DNA from: Acholeplasmatales bacterium
GTDB taxonomy: Bacteria; Bacillota_I; Bacilli_A; Acholeplasmatales; Anaeroplasmataceae
Length of the DNA stretch: 13,302 nucleotides
Assembly: GCA_016288675.1 (NCBI GenBank)
Contig: JAEELC010000190.1
Location: 1-13,302, forward strand
Direction: 5' to 3'
Part shown: one piece after another, positions 7,377 to 13,302 of the stretch
How positions within the stretch are numbered: position 1 is the stretch's first letter
Layout of the letters: each line of letters begins with the position of its first letter
Notes under the pieces: generated by a model
The model's database searches: none
The model's input: only the letters and a program-made list of their open reading frames with translations
What the model was told of the DNA's origin: nothing
Program-made: the position numbers and the translations under genes

Positions 7377-10300
7377 TTAAATGTTCGGCATCAAATTATT
7401 CTCATTAATTTCCCACTTTTCAATTAACTTTTCTCTATTTTCTTTCCAGAATCCTTCACCAAAATACATATTATCTACATAATAGTTCGAAGTAACATCT
7501 TCATCAGAAGAAATGTTATTAGCTTTAACTTTAACATACTTAGTAATAGTACTAATTATAGCTATATTTGTTCTCGTATTTTCACCTGTTAATTCAACAC
7601 TACCTTTATTTTCTGCATCTGTAATGTAAGTAGTAAAGAATGTTGAATATTGTGCATATAATGTTGAAAGATACTGTTTATCATTAAAGTACTCTATAGT
7701 CTTTGTTTCTAATTGTTGAGTATTTTTTACAAGTTTTGATGTTAAAACTGAATCTGATGTATTTAATATTCCATCAGTTGTAACATAATCACCAGGATTA
7801 CTAGAATCATATCCTAGCATATCACCAAATATAATTATATCAATTGAATCTAATACTTTATCTTTGTCGGTCTTATCATATAATGCAATATTAATACCTG
7901 ATGAAATTCTTTGATTCAAATCAGTAATTTCAATACCATTAGCATCAGTTACTCTAAAGTTAGGTTTATTTTCAGTTGTATAATTTTCAAAACAATTCAA
8001 TACATCAATTATTAGAGTTTCTTTTACGAATCCTGCATTATTGTCAATAATTGGTAAGAATCCAGCTAATACAACCTTTTGAGATTTAGTAAGAACATAT
8101 TCTTCTTCTTTATATGTAGTTGTACTTGTAGTAATTACAGAGTTATCAATTATCTTAACATTTGAAGTTGGATCATTATTGAATGTATCTGCTTTTGCTA
8201 TATAATCCTTTAGATATGCTTCACGTTGTTCATTTGACATTATTGAAAGAGTCATCTTATCACCCATGTAATCAACTCTATCCAATAATCTTTCTTGTTC
8301 AATTGATAAGAATATTGGTCTAGAATTTGATTTAGCGATTAATGTACTATCTTTTAATTTCAAATAATCAGGATCTGGTGAATTAATAATGATATCTTGT
8401 AAAATATCATTAAATGTATAATTACTTGTTGCAGCTAAGCTCATTACCCTTAAGCTACCTTTTAATAATGAAGTAGAAACCTTATCAATATTGTTAAATT
8501 CTTCATCATAGTCAATATTAAAGCTTAAAGTTTCAATATCATTACCAGAGTAATCAATACGCTTAACTGAATAATTTACATTTACACCCTTAGGATCTAA
8601 TAGATATGAATTTTCTATACCATCAAGCTTTACAGTTTGCATCTGACCTGCATTAATATCATAATCATCATAATATAATCTTAATTGGTCATACATAAAT
8701 GTAATTTCTTTATCAGATGAATCTTGAGTTTCAAAATTCCATGCATAATTTTGCTTATCAGCTAATACTGCAGTACCTGTGATATAATGCTCATATTCAT
8801 TTTCTGCAAGCATATTATGGCTTAAATTCCAATTAGAAACTAATACATAGAAGAAGCCTTTATCAATATCTTTTGAAACTGGAGAAAGATCTAATTTATT
8901 ATAATATCCTTCTACTTCCATCTTTCCTTCTTGGTTAGGGTCATTATTTAACTTAGCATAGTAAGATTCTTGATAAATGCCTTTAATAAATGTAACCTCA
9001 ACCCAAAGGTCGCTTTCTTCATATACCCAATTAGTAATACCATCAGGTCTACGGTTAATACCAGCTAAAATTATTTGATCATATACTTGTCCATCCTCAG
9101 GGTCAGTAAGAGGCGCTTTTACAATATCGTAATTAACACTATCTTTTAATCCTTTGAATGAATAATTATTCTTATCTAATGGATTAGCAAAATCAACCTT
9201 AGCTGTATAATCTTTACCAACATAAATTGATTCATCTTCAAGTGGCTTTAAGTAATCTAATTGAATTACATAATTTGTACCATCAGCAAGAACATATGAT
9301 GCAGTAGGTGTTGGCTTAACTTGTTCACCCTTATAAATCATTCTTAATGGATTATCTAAATCAGCAGTCCAATTAATTTCAACTTCTGCACGACTAATTG
9401 TAAAATATCTAGTTGCGCTTACAGCTGCATAAATACCAGTAGCTGGAACACTTACCTTAAATGAATAAGAACCAGCATTAATTGGAACAAAGTTTAACTC
9501 TTCACCATCAGAATCATAATAAGTAACTGTATGAGGTCTATCATTACCATCAGATAATGTAACTTGAATAGCTCCATCATATTCAGCACCATCATAAACC
9601 TTTAATGAATTATAAGTGACAGTAATATCATTTGATAAAGGTTCAATCTTAATCCAGTTTGTACCTTTTAATGTCTTATAGTTATTACCTTCTACCTTCC
9701 AGTAAACTAATAACTCACCTTCGCTTCTTAAAGGAGCAACATGGGTAGCATTAGCTTCACCAGATTCTGCTGTCCAATAATAGATTAAATCACTATAATT
9801 ACCAGAATCATAAACTGGTAACGATGTCCAATTTACACCAATTGTATGTTGTAAACCATCATAAGTACCATTATAATCACTAAATTCAATACTGAATGTA
9901 CCTGGCTTAATAGTAACTAGCATATCAAGAGTTAACTCATAATTTCTTGTTACATCATAACCACTACCTGAAAGAATTTCATATTCATTTTTCCAAGTAA
10001 AGAAGTTAGATTCTTGATATGTAGATGCATTAGCACTAGTTGTCATAATGATACCAGTAAATTTATGTCCATTAAGTAAACCAGTATGTTGAGTATCTGT
10101 TGCAATATTTAATATCTTACCGTCTGATACACCAGGAAGAGATTTATCACTTGCAATTAATGCCTCAAATGGTTCACCATCAAATACCTTATCTACATCT
10201 TGAAGTTGAATTAATAAACGACGTTTACTAATTGTAAATGCATATTCGATATGATTACTTTCATGATAATTATTTGTTGCAGGAGCATATACACGAACAA

Positions 10301-13300
10301 TATAATCATCAGCATCAATAACTGATTCAATACCAATTTCATTTTCAACTCCATCAACAACACGATAATACTTATAAACGTAATCAGAATAACTAGCACC
10401 AATAGCATCATCATATATAAATGGTTCAACAATAAGATTCATATCATATGGTTTATTTAGATTTAGATAATCATCAAACGCAATTTCTCTAGTAGCCTTA
10501 GTAATAGTTACAGTAAATGCGCTATCATAAACGTTAGTATCTTTGTTATAACCAAGAATGATAGGATTATCTACAGTGCTGTGATATGCAGCACATACAA
10601 TTTCAATTGTTAATTGAGCATGATCTACAACATTAGTAAATGTAGGTAAATAATCATAACTTAAACCATTATATTTATAAGTAATTGTCATTGGAACATT
10701 AGTATTAACACTAAACTCAATTGTATGAGGATTACCGTCATATACACCTTCATAAGGAATAACTGTATATGGAAGTGTATCAGCAGCAATTGTTAATTTA
10801 ATACTAACTGTAATCTTATAATTTGATAAAGCTTCTGAAGCTCCATCACCATTAACAATAATAGGATTATCAACAACTGCACCATTATACCAACTGAAGT
10901 TATTACCAAATGCATAAGGGTTAGATGAATCAATTAAATCATAAGCGCCTTCTGCAGTATAATAATTCTCTTCACCTGATTTAGTCTTAATGTAAGTTGA
11001 TAAACTATAACCTTCTGGTAAGCCTTGAACAGATAAATCTTCTAATCCAATCAATACTGGATTGCCATCAGCATAAGGCTTAATACCGTTATAAGTAATA
11101 GTTACTTCAGCTTGGTTAATTCTATAATCTAAAATATAGTAATTAAGCTTATTGTAATCAAATTCAAAATTCTTATATGTATCTTCTGTTAAAACTAACT
11201 TAATACGGTACATTCCAACATTCTTTGGTACAAATCCAAGTTCAGTTTCGTTATTAGATTCATCTACCGAATAATAATGCAATGAATAATTTGAATCTTT
11301 AACTAAGACATTATTTAATACTAATAAATTAGTCTTATTTGTACTAAATGATAATTGTGGTGATTGTCCTTCTCCGTTATAAGTAAATTCTGTACCTTTA
11401 TTTTTAACAATTATAGGATTTCTTAAAATATTTACATAAGTTACCTCAGGAACACCGTAATAATTACCAGTTTGAGGATAATTAATAACAACCTTATATT
11501 CACCACAATCTGTTGGTAAATCTAATTCATCATTAAGAGTTAAATCCTTCCAAGCACCATTAGTATCTTTAACGGCCCAAGCTGTCCAAGTTAAATCAGC
11601 TCTACGATAATTTTGCATATCAAGAGTCTTAATAATAACATTTCTAATTGGTTGTCCATCATAATATTTAGTTAGAGAAGTTTCATCAATAGTGATTACA
11701 TTTGCTTTATAAAGCATCTTAACTGTAATCATACCACTTGCACCTAAATAATTTTCAGTTTCACCAACGTGATAATAAATCTTATAACCTGGATCTACAT
11801 TAATATCAAATAATTTAATTGGTTCATTAGAATATGTTCCAGTTTCACCTGTAGATGAATAGAAGATAGGAATATTATTTTCTAATGTTGTTAAAATTGG
11901 TGATTGTTGAGTTTCTCTAAATTCCATGTAGTAATAATCTTCGGCTTCAACATAAGTTAATTTACCGTTTTCATCATCTACACCAACAATCCAGCTTAGA
12001 GTAGGACTACTCTTTAATACTTTAATCGTAATATCGATTCTATCACGAACAAATACATAGTTTTGATCTACTCTAACTTCCTCATTATCACGAATTTCAT
12101 AACCAGCTTTTACATATACATATTTCTCAGAATCTGTCTTTGTATAAATACCATAATCATTCTTAGAAGCCTCAAGAATTGCTTCAACAATATAATCACC
12201 TTCAACTAGATTTGAAATAGTAAAGTGATCTGGATTAATTTTTAAATCATAAGACCAAGGTTCACTTGTATAATTCATTTCAATAGGTTGATTATTATTT
12301 GAAATTGATATATATCTTTGACTTATCTTGAAATATTTTTCAATAACTGTCTTTCCATAATTAGTTGATTCAGGAATAGTAATTTGAACCATATAATCTC
12401 CTGCATTTCTTACAGAAGTCATTGGATTACCTGTACCAGTCCAGTTACCACCATTCTTAACCGCATTTCTATACATAACAATATAGTTTAAGTCAGAAAT
12501 AGAATCGGCAGGTTCTGGTGTAGTTATCCAATTTATAGCAGGTCTACCAGTTGTTAGACCATCATATACGATTCCATCATATTCCTTAAATAATGGATCA
12601 ATATCAACATTAATATTTGAAATATCTCTAGCAAGTTTAGCTATCTTAATTCTAAATGAGCCATATGTATCTTCAAAATTATCTGCACAAGCTTTAAAGT
12701 AAACAAGATATGTACCAGTTGCTGTAACTTCATAATTATTTAATAAACAATTATCTCTTGTACTACCAAATGTAACTGTCACATTTTCGCTTGTTGGATT
12801 ATTAAATACTAAATTAGAATATAGAGGATTATCTGAATATACTTGATGTGGTTGTCCATCATAAGCATATTCCATATCTTGAACAGTTACATCTATATCT
12901 GGATATTTAACTCTAATACCAAAGTTAATATTTAATTTATAATTTTGTCTATGAGATTTAATAACACCATTATCTATATAAGTTTCATCCCATAGTAATC
13001 TAAATATAGTATTACCTTCATTATCTACAATAAGAACAGCTTCACTTGGTTGTTGATCAGTAGATTCAATATCATAAACACTAGTTTGATAATATTTACG
13101 ATCTAGAAGTTGTAAGCTTTCAATTCTTAATATTAAGTCATCATAACCTTTAAGGTTCTTTGCTTTATATGAACCTTTAATAATACTTTCATAGCTTTGA
13201 GAAGTTCCACCAGCACCAAGATACTTTACAATTGGAATTAAGTTATCATCAATCTTAACTTCACCAGTATCTGGTTTTGAACTTGAAAGTACTGAATTAT

Positions 13301-13302
13301 TA
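7377..13302 (-). CDS. Gene A: giant MBG/YDG-repeat surface protein with dockerin-like C-terminus (5' end outside window)
   Basis: This frame is open from the window edge (first full codon 13299-13301) to a TAA at 7377-7379, giving 1974 visible residues. The ATG at 12873-12875 is probably internal: the frame stays open 142 codons upstream of it and no Shine-Dalgarno precedes it. Numbering residue 1 at the edge, residues 1-140 are unrecognised. Residues about 143-1390 carry about twelve diverged repeats with the MBG/YDG signature, for example YDGQPH near 147, YDGIVYDG at 241-248, YDGQPI near 547, YNGEGQSP near 641, YDGNPHTI near 855 and YDGLQHTI near 1148. Residues about 1390-1740 are non-repetitive. 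Residues about 1745-1974 resemble a dockerin module. The families named are known from bacterial secreted and adhesin-like proteins, so an extracellular structural or binding role is inferred. The signal peptide would lie outside the window. The end of the protein (KWEINENNLMPNI) is hydrophilic, with no sorting signal. It lies 113 bases upstream of gene B and is probably co-transcribed with it. No specific ligand can be deduced. Confidence 0.88.
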   Translation of the reverse strand, partial: NNSVLSSSKPDTGEVKIDDNLIPIVKYLGAGGTSQSYESIIKGSYKAKNLKGYDDLILRIESLQLLDRKYYQTSVYDIESTDQQPSEAVLIVDNEGNTIFRLLWDETYIDNGVIKSHRQNYKLNINFGIRVKYPDIDVTVQDMEYAYDGQPHQVYSDNPLYSNLVFNNPTSENVTVTFGSTRDNCLLNNYEVTATGTYLVYFKACADNFEDTYGSFRIKIAKLARDISNINVDIDPLFKEYDGIVYDGLTTGRPAINWITTPEPADSISDLNYIVMYRNAVKNGGNWTGTGNPMTSVRNAGDYMVQITIPESTNYGKTVIEKYFKISQRYISISNNNQPIEMNYTSEPWSYDLKINPDHFTISNLVEGDYIVEAILEASKNDYGIYTKTDSEKYVYVKAGYEIRDNEEVRVDQNYVFVRDRIDITIKVLKSSPTLSWIVGVDDENGKLTYVEAEDYYYMEFRETQQSPILTTLENNIPIFYSSTGETGTYSNEPIKLFDINVDPGYKIYYHVGETENYLGASGMITVKMLYKANVITIDETSLTKYYDGQPIRNVIIKTLDMQNYRRADLTWTAWAVKDTNGAWKDLTLNDELDLPTDCGEYKVVINYPQTGNYYGVPEVTYVNILRNPIIVKNKGTEFTYNGEGQSPQLSFSTNKTNLLVLNNVLVKDSNYSLHYYSVDESNNETELGFVPKNVGMYRIKLVLTEDTYKNFEFDYNKLNYYILDYRINQAEVTITYNGIKPYADGNPVLIGLEDLSVQGLPEGYSLSTYIKTKSGEENYYTAEGAYDLIDSSNPYAFGNNFSWYNGAVVDNPIIVNGDGASEALSNYKITVSIKLTIAADTLPYTVIPYEGVYDGNPHTIEFSVNTNVPMTITYKYNGLSYDYLPTFTNVVDHAQLTIEIVCAAYHSTVDNPIILGYNKDTNVYDSAFTVTITKATREIAFDDYLNLNKPYDMNLIVEPFIYDDAIGASYSDYVYKYYRVVDGVENEIGIESVIDADDYIVRVYAPATNNYHESNHIEYAFTISKRRLLIQLQDVDKVFDGEPFEALIASDKSLPGVSDGKILNIATDTQHTGLLNGHKFTGIIMTTSANASTYQESNFFTWKNEYEILSGSGYDVTRNYELTLDMLVTIKPGTFSIEFSDYNGTYDGLQHTIGVNWTSLPVYDSGNYSDLIYYWTAESGEANATHVAPLRSEGELLVYWKVEGNNYKTLKGTNWIKIEPLSNDITVTYNSLKVYDGAEYDGAIQVTLSDGNDRPHTVTYYDSDGEELNFVPINAGSYSFKVSVPATGIYAAVSATRYFTISRAEVEINWTADLDNPLRMIYKGEQVKPTPTASYVLADGTNYVIQLDYLKPLEDESIYVGKDYTAKVDFANPLDKNNYSFKGLKDSVNYDIVKAPLTDPEDGQVYDQIILAGINRRPDGITNWVYEESDLWVEVTFIKGIYQESYYAKLNNDPNQEGKMEVEGYYNKLDLSPVSKDIDKGFFYVLVSNWNLSHNMLAENEYEHYITGTAVLADKQNYAWNFETQDSSDKEITFMYDQLRLYYDDYDINAGQMQTVKLDGIENSYLLDPKGVNVNYSVKRIDYSGNDIETLSFNIDYDEEFNNIDKVSTSLLKGSLRVMSLAATSNYTFNDILQDIIINSPDPDYLKLKDSTLIAKSNSRPIFLSIEQERLLDRVDYMGDKMTLSIMSNEQREAYLKDYIAKADTFNNDPTSNVKIIDNSVITTSTTTYKEEEYVLTKSQKVVLAGFLPIIDNNAGFVKETLIIDVLNCFENYTTENKPNFRVTDANGIEITDLNQRISSGINIALYDKTDKDKVLDSIDIIIFGDMLGYDSSNPGDYVTTDGILNTSDSVLTSKLVKNTQQLETKTIEYFNDKQYLSTLYAQYSTFFTTYITDAENKGSVELTGENTRTNIAIISTITKYVKVKANNISSDEDVTSNYYVDNMYFGEGFWKENREKLIEKWEINENNLMPNI
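7380..8075 (-). other. Degenerate dockerin-like C-terminal module of gene A (residues about 1743-1974)
   Basis: A segment with V-T-D-A-N-G, then ISSGINIALYD, then DSIDIIIFGD leads into two EF-hand-like loops. Similar lead-ins precede type I dockerins in many low-GC secreted proteins. Loop 1 starts at D1827 (D-M-L-G) and resumes at D1843 as DGILNTSD, so dockerin positions 1-4 and 5-12 are split by a 12-residue insertion containing SSNPGDY. A helix-like SVLTSKLV follows. Loop 2 is DAENKGSVELTG from D1895. It keeps D1, G6 and a hydrophobic residue at 8, but has Lys at 5 and Gly at 12, so calcium binding there would be weak or absent. About 67 residues follow loop 2 and end the protein. Dockerins bind cohesins on partner proteins; if this one is functional it would tether A non-covalently. 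Confidence 0.5.
9130..12890 (-). other. MBG/YDG-type repeat array of gene A (about twelve units)
   Basis: Units average about 100 residues and share an entry strand ending in Y-[DN]-G-x-x-[HPY]. A mid-domain Y-x-Y strand comes next, then a turn such as VGMYRIKL, CGEYKVVI, AGDYMVQI, AGSYSFKV or ADDYIVRV followed by a Y-F-x-I-S/T closing strand (for example YFKISQR, YAFTISKR, YFTISRAE). The [A/N]-G-x-Y-x-[VI]-x-[VI] turn and YxI closing strand are typical of MBG-type domains. Two longer units fit the YDG domain better: around residues 735-835 (AEVTITYNGIKPYADGNPV) and 1030-1140 (KVFDGEPFEALIAS, then LLNGHKFTGI). Short DNPII motifs occur twice, in neighbouring units. Units near residues 290 and 951 have lost the signature. 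A stiff extracellular stalk is inferred. Confidence 0.7.

Noticed and set aside
7380..7480. C-terminal sorting signal in gene A
   Set aside because: The last 30 residues are charged and polar (KENREKLIEKW and onward), with no LPXTG-like motif or hydrophobic helix.
10211..10432. 73-codon minus-strand reading frame
   Set aside because: It overlaps the MBG/YDG array of gene A in a different frame, and its composition is that of a shadow.
12873..12875. ATG as the start of gene A
   Set aside because: The frame is open for a further 142 codons to the window edge, no Shine-Dalgarno precedes it, and no signal peptide follows. It is an internal Met just before a YDG motif.
1..13302. UGA-as-tryptophan code
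   Set aside because: All visible Trp codons in both frames are TGG and no in-frame TGA was seen, so nothing supports recoding.
1..13302. CRISPR array, insertion sequence or tRNA gene
   Set aside because: Both long frames are continuous and account for all but 113 bases. No regularly spaced direct repeats, terminal inverted repeats or cloverleaf-like segment were noticed.

Overview
The window is AT-rich and almost entirely coding. It holds two very large open reading frames on the minus strand, each running off one end of the window, with a 113-base gap between them. In transcription order, gene A comes first (13301 down to 7377; its N-terminus lies outside the window) and gene B second (7263 down to 1; its C-terminus lies outside). 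No enzyme, RNA gene, mobile element or CRISPR array is visible. Trp is written TGG in both frames, neither frame contains an in-frame TGA, and gene A ends in TAA. This fits the standard bacterial code and argues against a Mycoplasma/Spiroplasma-type code. Base composition, a strong AGGAGG ribosome binding site and the repeat-protein style suggest a low-GC Bacillota or walled/ancestral Tenericutes-like bacterium, such as a gut Bacilli lineage. That placement is inference.

Gene A (at least 1974 aa) is a secreted or surface repeat protein. An unrecognised segment at the window edge is followed by about a dozen diverged MBG/YDG-type beta-sandwich repeats with the signature Y-[DN]-G-x-x-[HP]. A roughly 580-residue non-repetitive C-terminal part follows. 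Its last 230 residues look like a degenerate dockerin module, with two EF-hand-like loops, the first carrying an insertion. It has no LPXTG motif, C-terminal transmembrane helix or basic tail.

Gene B (at least 2421 aa) starts with a clear signal peptide, then a roughly 240-residue beta-rich N-terminal domain whose layout recalls a cohesin. After that come about 18 complete and one partial cadherin-like beta-sandwich repeats (PF12733 type, about 115 aa each). These are strongly diverged but share a closing Tyr-x-hydrophobic-x-hydrophobic strand.

The most interesting reading is a two-protein extracellular assembly encoded in one transcription unit. A rod of MBG/YDG domains with a dockerin-like tail (A) could dock onto the cohesin-like head of a cadherin-like fibre (B), or onto another cohesin in the cell. 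The short gap between the genes holds a perfect 10-base inverted repeat plus an overlapping third copy of its arm, just upstream of the gene B ribosome binding site. It could form two mutually exclusive hairpins or serve as an operator.
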